A stretch of 64,000 bases of DNA from the NCBI GenBank assembly GCA_040758375.1, contig JBFLWE010000003.1, positions 1-64,000 on the forward strand, written 5' to 3'. The position numbers and the translations under genes were made by a program. How positions within the stretch are numbered: position 1 is the first letter of the stretch; the number at the start of each line of letters is the position of its first letter. The notes beneath the pieces were generated by a model that had not been told where the DNA came from, did no database searches, and saw only the letters and a program-made list of their open reading frames with translations. Positions 17,157-24,510 of this stretch are shown one piece after another. The DNA comes from CAMLIZ01 sp040758375. GTDB taxonomy: Bacteria > Pseudomonadota > Gammaproteobacteria > Burkholderiales > Burkholderiaceae_C.

Positions 17157-17900
17157 CTACGGTAATTGTCCTAACGGATCGTCGCCTGTGGGACATGCCG
17201 CGCTGATCTTTGTCGCGCATGCGACAGCCTCGGTGGCAAACAGCCGCTGGCGCAGGGCCTCTTCGCGCGCTTGCACGGTGGCGAGAAACCCTTCCGCCCC
17301 GCGCATGGCCCGAAACGTGTCGAAGCCCCGCTCGAGAAAAGACTGAAGCGCGGCCAGTCCAGCCGCGCGCGCTGGGCCCCGCATCAACCGCAGGCTGTGG
17401 CGCAGCACCGGATTGCGTGTGTACCGCTCCAGCGCATGGCCCACCTCGAGCGTCAGCTGGATCTGTTCGCGGCGCGCGTCGGCCTGGCCAACGGCTTGCC
17501 ATGCCGACACGTAGTCGGCGGCATGGATGGGCAGCGCCGTGACGTGCCGGCCCATTTGCGTGTCCAAGCGCTCGGAGATGGCATGCAGGGCTGCAAGCCG
17601 GGCCACCGTTTCCACGATCTCATGCGGAAACAGGCTCACCAGTGCGGGCACGATGCGGGCGAACTGGGCGTCGCGATCGGAGAAATCCCCCGGACCGTAG
17701 AGTTCTTCGAGGAAAAACTGCGCCGCGGGGCCGTAGCGGGGGTGCTGCAGCAGATCGGCGTAGCCGCGGCGGAAGCGGTGTTGCTGGTAGGCCTTCACGG
17801 CCTGTACTCGTTCATCCAGCACTGGATCACCGGCACGTGCCGCGCGTTCCGACTCCACGGCGCGAAGGTGTTCCAGGATGCGATCGCCGAGAGGGTTCAT
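17157..17900 (-). CDS. FFLEELY-motif protein of unknown function
   Basis: 247 residues, mostly helical by composition, no signal or membrane segment. AQFFLEELYGPGDFSDRD near residue 60 and FARIVPALVSLFPHEIVE define the FFLEELY family, a conserved proteobacterial group without assigned activity. It is the first gene of a probable unit with fadD and the MBL hydrolase, which points to lipid or acyl-CoA metabolism by association only. The start ATG at 17900 is followed upstream by a 12-base direct repeat that may be regulatory. Confidence 0.85.
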   Translation of the reverse strand: MNPLGDRILEHLRAVESERAARAGDPVLDERVQAVKAYQQHRFRRGYADLLQHPRYGPAAQFFLEELYGPGDFSDRDAQFARIVPALVSLFPHEIVETVARLAALHAISERLDTQMGRHVTALPIHAADYVSAWQAVGQADARREQIQLTLEVGHALERYTRNPVLRHSLRLMRGPARAAGLAALQSFLERGFDTFRAMRGAEGFLATVQAREEALRQRLFATEAVACATKISAACPTGDDPLGQLP

Positions 17901-17929
17901 GCCGCCTAGGGTAGCAGTGCCGCCTAGGG
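17900..17929. repeat. 12-base direct repeat in divergent promoter region
   Basis: TGCCGCCTAGGG occurs at 17900-17911 and again at 17918-17929, 18 bases apart start to start. It lies between the divergent FFLEELY gene and the Tat-signal gene. It could be a paired binding site; no regulator is assigned. Confidence 0.45.
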
Positions 17930-18000
17930 GTTTCCTTGGGCCTGAACTAGTCGGCTGCCTCTACGGCATGGCGGCGGAAGAGTGCAACACTGCCCCCGAC

Positions 18001-18507
18001 ATGCAACGCAGACGACTGCTTCAACTCGGCCTGGGCGCCGGTGCGCTGCTCGCGATCGCGGGCGGCGGCGTGGCCTTGTTCCAGCCGGGGTGGGAAGACC
18101 ACAAACTCACGGCGCGCGGTCGTGCTGTGATGGCGGGTGTGGCGCGGGCCGTGCTCGACGGCAGCCTCCCCAGCGCGGCGCCGGCGCGCGAGCAGGCACT
18201 GGCGGCGCATCTGGCGCGAGTGCAGGGCACGATTGCCGGGCTGCCAGGTCATGCGCAAAAGGAGCTCTCGCTGTTGCTGTCGTTGCTGGGCAGCGCGCCG
18301 GGGCGTGTGGCCCTTGCTGGACTGTCCACCGACTGGTCCGAGGCCTCGGTGCCGGAGATCCAGGCCGCACTGAAGCAGATGCGCGACTCGTCGCTGGCGA
18401 TGCGCCAGCAGGCTTTTCTGGCCCTGCGCGAGCTGACCAACGCGTCGTACTACGCCGACCCTTCAACCTGGGCCCTGCTGGGCTACCCAGGTCCGAACCC
18501 CCTATGA
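18001..18507 (+). CDS. Tat-signal small protein, likely partner of GMC oxidoreductase
   Basis: 168 residues starting MQRRRLLQLG, a twin-arginine motif, followed by a hydrophobic stretch to about residue 25, so export folded through Tat is predicted. The rest is helical and Ala/Leu-rich with ELTNASYYADPSTWALLGYPG at the end, where 'YY..P..W...GYPG' resembles gluconate dehydrogenase small-subunit-like proteins. An in-frame ATG at 17968 would add 11 residues. The stop overlaps the GMC gene by ATGA. Such small Tat subunits carry their flavoprotein partner to the periplasm. That role is inferred here. Confidence 0.75.
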   Translation: MQRRRLLQLGLGAGALLAIAGGGVALFQPGWEDHKLTARGRAVMAGVARAVLDGSLPSAAPAREQALAAHLARVQGTIAGLPGHAQKELSLLLSLLGSAPGRVALAGLSTDWSEASVPEIQAALKQMRDSSLAMRQQAFLALRELTNASYYADPSTWALLGYPGPNPL

Positions 18508-20117
18508 GCAAGAGGCCTGATCCGATCCGGGAAGGGCTTGCCCGCGGCTGGCGGGTCCATGGCGGCCCGCATGCGGCGCTGCCGGCTTCGCACCAGTGTG
18601 ATGTGGTGATCGTGGGCACGGGAGCCGGGGCGGGCATCACGGCCGAGCTGCTCACCGCTGCCGGCCTGGACGTGTTGATGCTGGAGGAAGGTCCGCTGAA
18701 GTCCAGCTCCGACTTCAATCAGCTCGAGAACGAGGCCTATCCGAGCCTCTACCAGGAAAGCGCCGGCCGCAAGACGGCCGACAAGGCGATCAACATCCTG
18801 CAGGGCCGTTGTGTCGGCGGCTCCACCACGGTCAACTGGACCAGCTCGTTCCGCACGCCTGCTGCCACCTTGCAGTTCTGGCAGCGGCACTTCGGCCTCG
18901 CCGACATGGGCGTGGAAGCGATGGCGCCTTGGTTCGAGCAGGCCGAGCGCCGGCTGCACATTGCGCCGTGGCAGGCTGCGCCCAACGAAAACAACGAACT
19001 GTTGCGTCGTGGGGGCCAGAAGCTGGGCATCCCGGTGTCGGTGATCCGGCGCAACGTGCAGGGTTGCTGGAACCTCGGCTCTTGCGGCATGGGGTGCCCC
19101 ACCAATGCGAAGCAGTCGATGCTCGTCACCACGGTGCCAGTGGCGCTGGAGCGCGGGGCGCGGCTGTGGGTGCAGACGCGTGCGCAGTCGCTGGTACTGG
19201 CCAATGGTCGCGTGCAGGCGCTGCTGTGCCAGCCGCTGGGGGACGACGGCCAACCGACCGCCCAGCCGCCTATCCGCGTGGTCGCGAAGCACTACATCGT
19301 GGCCGGCGGTGCGATCAATTCGCCGGCCCTGCTGCTGCGCTCCTCGGTGCCCGATCCGCACGAGCGCCTGGGACGCCGCACCTTCCTGCATCCCGTGGTG
19401 ATGTCGGCCGCCTTTTACGACCAGCGCGTCGAAGGCTGGGCCGGCGCGCCACAAAGCCTGTACACCGATCACTTCCTCGAAGTTGCGCCGATCGACGGGC
19501 CCATGGGCTACAAGCTCGAGGCGCCGCCGCTGCACCCGGTGATCTTTTCCTCTTCGATCTCCGGCCTGGGCCAGGAGCAGGCCGACTTGCTGCAGCGGTT
19601 TCCCAACACGCATGTGCTGCTGGCACTGTTGCGCGACGGCTTCCATCCCGAGTCCGGCGGCGGCCGCGTCACGCTGCGCAGCGACGGATCGCCGGTGCTG
19701 GACTACCCGCTCAACGGCTTCGTGATGGACGGCGCGCGGCGGGCACTGCTCAGCATGGCCGAGCTGCAATTTGCGGCCGGGGCACGGCAAGTGCTGCCGG
19801 TGCACGAGATGGCGCAGCCCTACCGGTCCTGGCAGGAAGCCCGGTCCGCGATCGGCGTGCTGCCGATGAAGCCCCTGGTGACGCGGGTCGTGAGCGCGCA
19901 TGTGATGGGTGGCTGCGGCATGGCGGCCGACGAGCGCCAGGGCGTGGTGCGGCCGGATGGCGTGCACTGGCAGATCGAGAACCTCTCGGTGCACGATGGC
20001 TCGCTGTTCCCCACCAGCATCGGCGCCAACCCGCAGCTGTCGATCTACGGCCTGGTGAACCGGCTCGCGACGCAGCTCGTCAAGCGCCTCGCCGGCCGGG
20101 ACGTGTCGCTGGCCTGA
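18504..20117 (+). CDS. GMC-family FAD-dependent oxidoreductase
   Basis: Flavoprotein of 537 residues in the glucose-methanol-choline family, which oxidises alcohols or sugars. The N-terminal FAD fold is DVVIVGTGAGAGITAELL. Then come GRCVGGSTTVNWTSSFRTP, the GMC signature-like VAGGAINSPALLLRSS, and the C-terminal active-site region SAHVMGGCGMA with a final ANPQLSIYGL. A cysteine cluster, CWNLGSCGMGCPTNAK, lies near residue 188. It has no signal of its own. The preceding Tat protein, coupled by ATGA, may co-export it. Substrate unknown. Confidence 0.88.
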   Translation: MSKRPDPIREGLARGWRVHGGPHAALPASHQCDVVIVGTGAGAGITAELLTAAGLDVLMLEEGPLKSSSDFNQLENEAYPSLYQESAGRKTADKAINILQGRCVGGSTTVNWTSSFRTPAATLQFWQRHFGLADMGVEAMAPWFEQAERRLHIAPWQAAPNENNELLRRGGQKLGIPVSVIRRNVQGCWNLGSCGMGCPTNAKQSMLVTTVPVALERGARLWVQTRAQSLVLANGRVQALLCQPLGDDGQPTAQPPIRVVAKHYIVAGGAINSPALLLRSSVPDPHERLGRRTFLHPVVMSAAFYDQRVEGWAGAPQSLYTDHFLEVAPIDGPMGYKLEAPPLHPVIFSSSISGLGQEQADLLQRFPNTHVLLALLRDGFHPESGGGRVTLRSDGSPVLDYPLNGFVMDGARRALLSMAELQFAAGARQVLPVHEMAQPYRSWQEARSAIGVLPMKPLVTRVVSAHVMGGCGMAADERQGVVRPDGVHWQIENLSVHDGSLFPTSIGANPQLSIYGLVNRLATQLVKRLAGRDVSLA

Positions 20118-20126
20118 CGGACACCG

Positions 20127-21080
20127 ATGCTGGCGCGATTGCAGCAGCTGGCCACGCTGTCGGTGTTCGGGGCGGCGCTGGCTTGGCTGCTTTGGTGCCT
20201 GCGGCAGGACGGCATCTTCTGGGGCGTGGCGGGTGCGTTGCTGATCGTGTTCTGCTATGCGCCGGTGATGCTGTTGGAGTACGCGATCGTGGCTGCCACC
20301 CATCGGCGCGACCCGGCGCCGCGCGCCACTGCGGGGCAGATGCTGCGCGCCTGGTGGGGTGAGGTGATCACCGCACCGGGCGTGTTCTATTGGCGGCAAC
20401 CGTTCCGAGCGAACGCCGTTCCTGATGCCTTGCCGGAGGGGGCGCGCGGTCGGCGCGGCGTGCTGCTGGTGCATGGCTTCGTGTGCAACCGCGGGTTATG
20501 GAACCCGTGGATGCGCCGGCTGCGGCAGCAAGGCGTGCCCTTCGTCGCGGTGAATCTCGAGCCGGTGTTTGGCTCGATCGACGCCTATGCCGCAGTGGTC
20601 GAAGCCGGCATCCAGCGCCTCGAGGCCGCCACCGGCGTGCCGCCGGTGGTGGTGGCGCACAGCATGGGCGGCCTGGCGGTACGGGCTTGGCTGCGTTCAA
20701 CCAACGGCGACACCCGCGTCCACCGCGTCGTCACCATCGGCAGCCCGCATCACGGCACCTGGCTGGGGCGCTGGGGCCGCACCACCAACACCCGACAGAT
20801 GCGGCACCGGGGCAGATGGCTGGCGCAACTGGCTCAGCAGGAGCCGCCGGAGCGCTACCGCCGTTTCACCTGCTTCTACAGCCACTGCGACAACATCGTG
20901 TTCCCGCCCTCCACCGCCACGCTGGAGGGAGCCGACAACCGCCATCTCGAAGGCTGGTCACACGTGCACCTGGTCTTCCATCCGGCGGTGTTCGACGAGG
21001 TCATGCGCTGGCTGGAGCCTTCGCAGGCAGCACGCCCCGCCGCATCTGATCCAGCTCCATGCTCTCGAACAGCGCCTTGA
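20127..21080 (+). CDS. Membrane-anchored alpha/beta hydrolase (lipase-like)
   Basis: 317 residues. Two hydrophobic segments within the first ~55 residues suggest an N-terminal membrane anchor. The hydrolase core starts with VLLVHGFVCNRGLW (oxyanion loop). The nucleophile elbow is AHSMGG, then TIGSPHHGT (lipase-like), a likely acid in SHCDNIVFP and a likely catalytic histidine in HVHLVFHP. The last ~27 codons overlap hppD on the other strand (21001-21080), and this Pro/Ala-rich tail has no family resemblance. It follows the GMC gene by nine bases and is likely co-transcribed. Confidence 0.82.
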   Translation: MLARLQQLATLSVFGAALAWLLWCLRQDGIFWGVAGALLIVFCYAPVMLLEYAIVAATHRRDPAPRATAGQMLRAWWGEVITAPGVFYWRQPFRANAVPDALPEGARGRRGVLLVHGFVCNRGLWNPWMRRLRQQGVPFVAVNLEPVFGSIDAYAAVVEAGIQRLEAATGVPPVVVAHSMGGLAVRAWLRSTNGDTRVHRVVTIGSPHHGTWLGRWGRTTNTRQMRHRGRWLAQLAQQEPPERYRRFTCFYSHCDNIVFPPSTATLEGADNRHLEGWSHVHLVFHPAVFDEVMRWLEPSQAARPAASDPAPCSRTAP

Positions 21081-22110
21081 AGTTGCCTTCTCCGAAGCCC
21101 TGATCGCCCTTGCGCTGGATGAACTCGAAGAAAATCGGCCCGAGCTGGTTTTCCGAGAAGATCTGCAGCAACAGCTCGCCTGGCTTGCCGTCGATCAGGA
21201 TCTTGCGCTTCTTGAGTTCCGGCACGTCTTCGCCGTGACCGGGAATGCGCTTGTCCACCAGCTCGTAGTAGGTGTCCAGCGTGTCGAGCAGCTTCACGCC
21301 GCGCTCACGCAAGGCATCCACCGTCTGGTGCAGGTCGGTCGAGCCCAGGGCGATGTGCTGAATGCCTTCGCCGCGGTAGCGGTCCAGGTATTCCTGGATC
21401 TGCCCGGCCTTCTCGTTGCCCTCTTCGTTGATGGGGATGCGGATCTTGCCGCAGGGGCTGGTCATGGCCTTGCTCTTGACGCCCGTGACCTGCCCTTCGA
21501 TGTCGAAGTAGCGGATCTCGCGGAAATTGAACAGCCGCTCGTAGAAATCGGCCCACTCGGCCATGCGTCCCCGGTGCACGTTGTGCGTCAAGTGGTCGAT
21601 GTAGGTCAAGCCGAAACCCTTGGGGTTGAGCTCGGCACCGGGTAGCGGCTCGAAGTCGACGTCGTAGAAGCCGATGTTGCCGATGTCGCCTTCTTGCGCG
21701 CCGTTCTTGCCGCGCCAGCGGTCGACCAGGTAGATCAGCGAGTCACCAATGCCCTTGATCGCCGGGATGTTGAGCTCGCCAGGACCCGCCTGGCCGGCGT
21801 AGCCCCAGGCGCCCAGTTCCAGCGCGCGGCGGTAGGCCTTGGCGGCGTCCTGCACGCGAAACGCGATGGCGCAGATGCTCGGTCCATGCAGCCGCGCGAA
21901 GCGCTGCGCGAACGAGTCGGCCTCGGCGTTGACGATGAAGTTGATCTCGCCTTGGCGGTAGAGGGTGACGTTCTTGTGCCGGTGCCGGGCGATCGGCTTG
22001 AAGCCCATGCGCTCGAACAGCGCACCCATGGCCACCGGGTCCGGCGCCGCGTACTCGATGAACTCGAAGCCTTCGGTGCCCATCGGGTTGTCCCAGGGGG
22101 TGAACTGCAT
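21001..22110 (-). CDS. hppD: 4-hydroxyphenylpyruvate dioxygenase
   Basis: Non-haem iron enzyme that turns 4-hydroxyphenylpyruvate into homogentisate in tyrosine catabolism. 369 residues, two VOC domains. Iron ligands are visible as the histidine in YIDHLTHNVHRG (near 190), the histidine in GIQHIALGSTD, and the glutamate in IFFEFIQRKGDQGFGEGNF at the C-terminus. The N-terminus MGTEGFEFIEYAAPDP is typical of bacterial enzymes. The Lrp-type gene is divergent. The 3' end overlaps the convergent hydrolase by 80 bases. Confidence 0.96.
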   Translation of the reverse strand: MQFTPWDNPMGTEGFEFIEYAAPDPVAMGALFERMGFKPIARHRHKNVTLYRQGEINFIVNAEADSFAQRFARLHGPSICAIAFRVQDAAKAYRRALELGAWGYAGQAGPGELNIPAIKGIGDSLIYLVDRWRGKNGAQEGDIGNIGFYDVDFEPLPGAELNPKGFGLTYIDHLTHNVHRGRMAEWADFYERLFNFREIRYFDIEGQVTGVKSKAMTSPCGKIRIPINEEGNEKAGQIQEYLDRYRGEGIQHIALGSTDLHQTVDALRERGVKLLDTLDTYYELVDKRIPGHGEDVPELKKRKILIDGKPGELLLQIFSENQLGPIFFEFIQRKGDQGFGEGNFKALFESMELDQMRRGVLPAKAPASA

Positions 22111-22119
22111 GTTTGTCTC

Positions 22120-22133
22120 CGATCAAGTGATCG
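22120..22133. promoter_or_regulatory. Short palindrome just upstream of hppD
   Basis: CGATCA-AG-TGATCG, two 6-base arms with a 2-base centre, lies ten bases upstream of the hppD ATG. It may be an mRNA-leader or protein-binding element. Confidence 0.3.
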
Positions 22134-22153
22134 ACGCACTGTAGGCGCGCATG

Positions 22154-22200
22154 TGCGCAGTTTTGTTGCGTTGGATTGCTATCGGCAACGCAGCTGCGCA
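22154..22200. promoter_or_regulatory. Dyad in the hppD / Lrp-regulator promoter region
   Basis: TGCGCAG (22154-22160) and CTGCGCA (22194-22200) are exact inverted halves. Inner GTTGC/GCAAC halves are also symmetric about 22177. It lies between the divergent genes and is a good candidate operator for the adjacent Lrp/AsnC protein. Confidence 0.45.
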
Positions 22201-22222
22201 TGAAAAGTGCAAGAATCCGCCC

Positions 22223-22705
22223 ATGGAAGCGCTCACCCAGCTCGATGCGATTGATCGGCGCATTCTTCGCGCCTTGCAAGCCGACGGTCGCATCACGTAT
22301 GACGAGCTGGCGGCCCAGGTCGGGTTGTCCTCCTCGGCCGCGCTGCGGCGGGTGAAGCGCCTGGAGGAGGCCGGCGTGATCGCCGGCTACGTGGCCCTCG
22401 TGCGCGCCGAACGGGTGGGATTGAGCCTCACGGCCTATCTCAACGTGCGCCTGGAAAAGCACACCGAAACGCACAAGCGCAACCCGATGGACCTGTTCCG
22501 GGCTTCGGTGCAGTCATGGCCCGAGGTGGTGGAGTGCGCGGCGTTGACCGGGGAAATGGACTTCCTGCTGCGCGTGGTGGTGGAGGACATGGCCCACTAC
22601 TCCCGCTTCATCATGGAGACCTTGCTCAAGCACCCCAGCGTGCAGGACTGCAAGACCAGCTTCGTGCTCGACCGGGTGAAGAACACCACGGCCTTGCCGG
22701 TTTGA
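22223..22705 (+). CDS. Lrp/AsnC-family transcriptional regulator
   Basis: 160 residues: an N-terminal winged helix (LDAIDRRILRALQADG, then YDELAAQVGLSSSAALRRVK) and a C-terminal RAM/AsnC ligand-binding domain (EVVECAALTGEMDFLLRVV). The ATG at 22223 fits the usual Lrp start six to ten residues before the first helix. Longer in-frame starts upstream would run into the operator dyad. It is divergent from hppD, so control of tyrosine/phenylalanine catabolism and autoregulation are likely, by inference from position. Confidence 0.93.
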   Translation: MEALTQLDAIDRRILRALQADGRITYDELAAQVGLSSSAALRRVKRLEEAGVIAGYVALVRAERVGLSLTAYLNVRLEKHTETHKRNPMDLFRASVQSWPEVVECAALTGEMDFLLRVVVEDMAHYSRFIMETLLKHPSVQDCKTSFVLDRVKNTTALPV

Positions 22706-22709
22706 AACG

Positions 22710-23555
22710 CTATTCGTCGAGCTGGTGCACCAGGTGCATCGCCGGCTCGAAGGCCAGGTTCAGCAGGTTCGCCACCTCCGCGTAGTCGTCTGGCAGCGCG
22801 GCGTTGTCCCAGCCGCGCGCGCTGTGCCGTGCCAGCCGGATCGCGAGCAGCACGTTGCGCACCTGCGGGTGCTGCGCCTGCTTGTCGTCGCTGATGCGGA
22901 TCAGCAGCTCAGGCAGCCGCCATGCCCGCATCAAGGTCTGCTGCAGGTCGGGTAGCTCGATGTTCAGCACCTCGCGCTGCACGATTGCCGAACGCAGGGT
23001 GGGGTCGGTGCGCTGCCGCTCGGCGATGTCCAGCGCCAGCGAGGGCGCGTGGCACCACAGCAGCATTTCGGCGAAGTCGTGCAACAGGGCGGCCTGGTGG
23101 ATCACGGCCGCGTCATGGTCCATGCGGTGCACCGCAAAGCCGAGAGCGAACTTCGCCGCCCGGTGGGCCCGGCGCAGCACGGCCTGCAGCCCGTCCAGCG
23201 CCTGCGGCATGTCGGCCAGGCGTTCTTCGACCGTGGGCTGCGGGCCGAAGGCACGGAAGAACGGCGGAATGCCCAGCATGACCAGCGCTGCCGTCACGGT
23301 CTCGGCGTCGGTGACGCGCCGATTCGAGCGATGGGCCGCCACGTAAGCCAGCACCTTCAGCGACATCAGCGGGTCGCCGGCAATGGTTTCGCCCAGAAGG
23401 TTGGCGTCCACCGCGTCCTCGTTGGCGCGCAGGGCTTCGAGCGTCTCTGCTGTTTCCGCCAGCACCGGGATCTCGGCTCGCATGAAGTGGACCGCCCAGC
23501 CCGCCACGTCGCGCAGCGGGCCTTGCAATGGTGCTGAAGGGGGCGGGGTGGACAT
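22710..23555 (-). CDS. HDOD-domain signalling protein
   Basis: 281 residues from ATG 23555. Other in-frame starts would add an N-terminal tail. The HDOD core spans roughly residues 25-230: IPVLAETAETLEALRAN, ETIAGDPLMSLKVLAYV, then HQAALLHDFAEMLLW with an HD pair. HDOD proteins are HD-related domains without proven catalysis, tied to signalling and motility or stress. The gene ends four bases after the convergent Lrp regulator gene. No partner domain is present. Confidence 0.85.
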   Translation of the reverse strand: MSTPPPSAPLQGPLRDVAGWAVHFMRAEIPVLAETAETLEALRANEDAVDANLLGETIAGDPLMSLKVLAYVAAHRSNRRVTDAETVTAALVMLGIPPFFRAFGPQPTVEERLADMPQALDGLQAVLRRAHRAAKFALGFAVHRMDHDAAVIHQAALLHDFAEMLLWCHAPSLALDIAERQRTDPTLRSAIVQREVLNIELPDLQQTLMRAWRLPELLIRISDDKQAQHPQVRNVLLAIRLARHSARGWDNAALPDDYAEVANLLNLAFEPAMHLVHQLDE

Positions 23556-23653
23556 CTTGGTTCCCGGCGTACGTATCCGGGTTATCGGCATCGTGACCGC
23601 CTGCTTGAGCAGAGTTTGGCGCGGCGGCGTCCGCAGACGGCCGCCGCCCAATG

Positions 23654-23920
23654 TCACAGCCGCTCCACGCCGCGCACGTAGCCGACCAGTTCACCGTCGA
23701 CATACAGCGCGCCTTCCGGTGCGCCGGCCTCGCGGTGGCTGGCGTGGAACTCGACGACCGGCAAATGCAGCGGCGCGGCGGCGTCCGCGTGGCGCAGCCG
23801 GCGCGCCAGTCGCGCCAGCAGATGGCTGGCGGTGCGCAGGCTCGTGGCGGCAGCGCGGCGCAGCAGCGCGGCCACCGGGTGGGGCGCGGGGGACCGCGTC
23901 CAGCTCAAGGTCTTGCTCAT
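23654..23920 (-). CDS. Small hypothetical protein, 88 residues
   Basis: Arg/Ala-rich N-terminal half (MSKTLSWTRSPAPHPVAALL) and a C-terminal segment ALYVDGELVGYVRGVERL that reads like a small beta hairpin. The start at 23920 has AAGGAG at a good distance, a strong reason to treat it as a gene. It lies 51 bases after the 56-residue ORF on the same strand and is probably co-transcribed with it. I do not recognise a function. Confidence 0.6.
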   Translation of the reverse strand: MSKTLSWTRSPAPHPVAALLRRAAATSLRTASHLLARLARRLRHADAAAPLHLPVVEFHASHREAGAPEGALYVDGELVGYVRGVERL

Positions 23921-23971
23921 CGGAGTCTCCTTGCGGCCGCCCCCGCGGGCAAACAGAGGGCGGCTGTGGGT

Positions 23972-24142
23972 TCAGGGGCTGGGGTGTCGCAGGCGGTCGA
24001 GTTCGTGGCGCAGCGCGCGCTCGGCCTGCTGGCGGGCGGTGCCGTGGCCGGCGGCCTGGTGGCGGCCGGCCTGCCGGAACCGGGCGTGGGCCACGAGCGG
24101 GTTGCGTGGCTTGCAGGAACGAACGATCAAGGGCTTGTTCAT
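23972..24142 (-). CDS. Small basic conserved-looking protein, 56 residues
   Basis: MNKPLIVRSCKPRNPLVAHA begins a very basic protein with an Arg/His/Gln-rich tail. TGGAGA precedes the ATG at 24142 at proper spacing. The KPRNPLVA stretch resembles small conserved Burkholderiales proteins I have seen described only as hypothetical. A 9-bp GC hairpin lies in its leader. It is probably transcribed from the palindromic AT-rich promoter near 24.43 kb with the 88-residue ORF. Function unknown, perhaps nucleic-acid binding from its charge. Confidence 0.6.
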   Translation of the reverse strand: MNKPLIVRSCKPRNPLVAHARFRQAGRHQAAGHGTARQQAERALRHELDRLRHPSP

Positions 24143-24171
24143 CAGCGGTCTCCAGTCGGGCCCAAATGCAA

Positions 24172-24200
24172 ACGGCCCGGGGGAAATGCCACCGGGCCGT
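24172..24200 (-). promoter_or_regulatory. GC-rich leader hairpin before the 56-residue ORF
   Basis: ACGGCCCGG (24172-24180) pairs perfectly with CCGGGCCGT (24192-24200). Read on the minus strand it is followed by TTTGCATTT about 30 bases before the start codon. It may be an attenuator or leader structure. Confidence 0.45.
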
Positions 24201-24409
24201 CGTTCGCGTTGCTTGCATGGACTAGCAAGCAGGGGGCGATGCGTCCCTGTAGCGGTGTGCACCTCGCAGGTTCCATGGGCAGCTCGATGCGCCGATGGCT
24301 TTTGCGCCGCCGAGGCGGGCGAAAGCGGTCAACGGGCACAGCGCTGCGAAAGACATGAGAGGCGGGTCCGGGTTGAGGGGAAAGGGTGTCGTCGGGAACA
24401 GCGTGCCGA

Positions 24410-24447
24410 CTTGCGCAAATGATAAATGATTGATTATCTTGCGCAAG
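24410..24447. promoter_or_regulatory. Palindromic AT-rich promoter/operator
   Basis: CTTGCGCAA (24410-24418) and CTTGCGCAAG (24438-24447) flank GATAA...TTATC, making a larger dyad centred near 24429. On the minus strand TTGCGC-16-TATCAT is a plausible promoter for the two small ORFs. On the plus strand TTGCGC-17-TTATCT is a weaker one. The rest of 24201-24510 holds no convincing gene. Confidence 0.5.
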
Positions 24448-24510
24448 CGCAATTTATCCCTAGAACAAGGGAACACGCTTGCTGTCGTCTGGGCGCAACG
24501 CCGGCGCGAG

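Noticed and set aside
14423..17346. Long plus-strand frames opposite the MBL hydrolase and fadD
   Set aside because: They are antisense to well-supported genes, rich in Arg/Pro/Ser as expected of GC-rich shadows.
24222..24476. 84-codon minus-strand ORF upstream of the small genes
   Set aside because: No ribosome site, runs through the palindromic promoter, composition unlike its neighbours; kept as non-coding.
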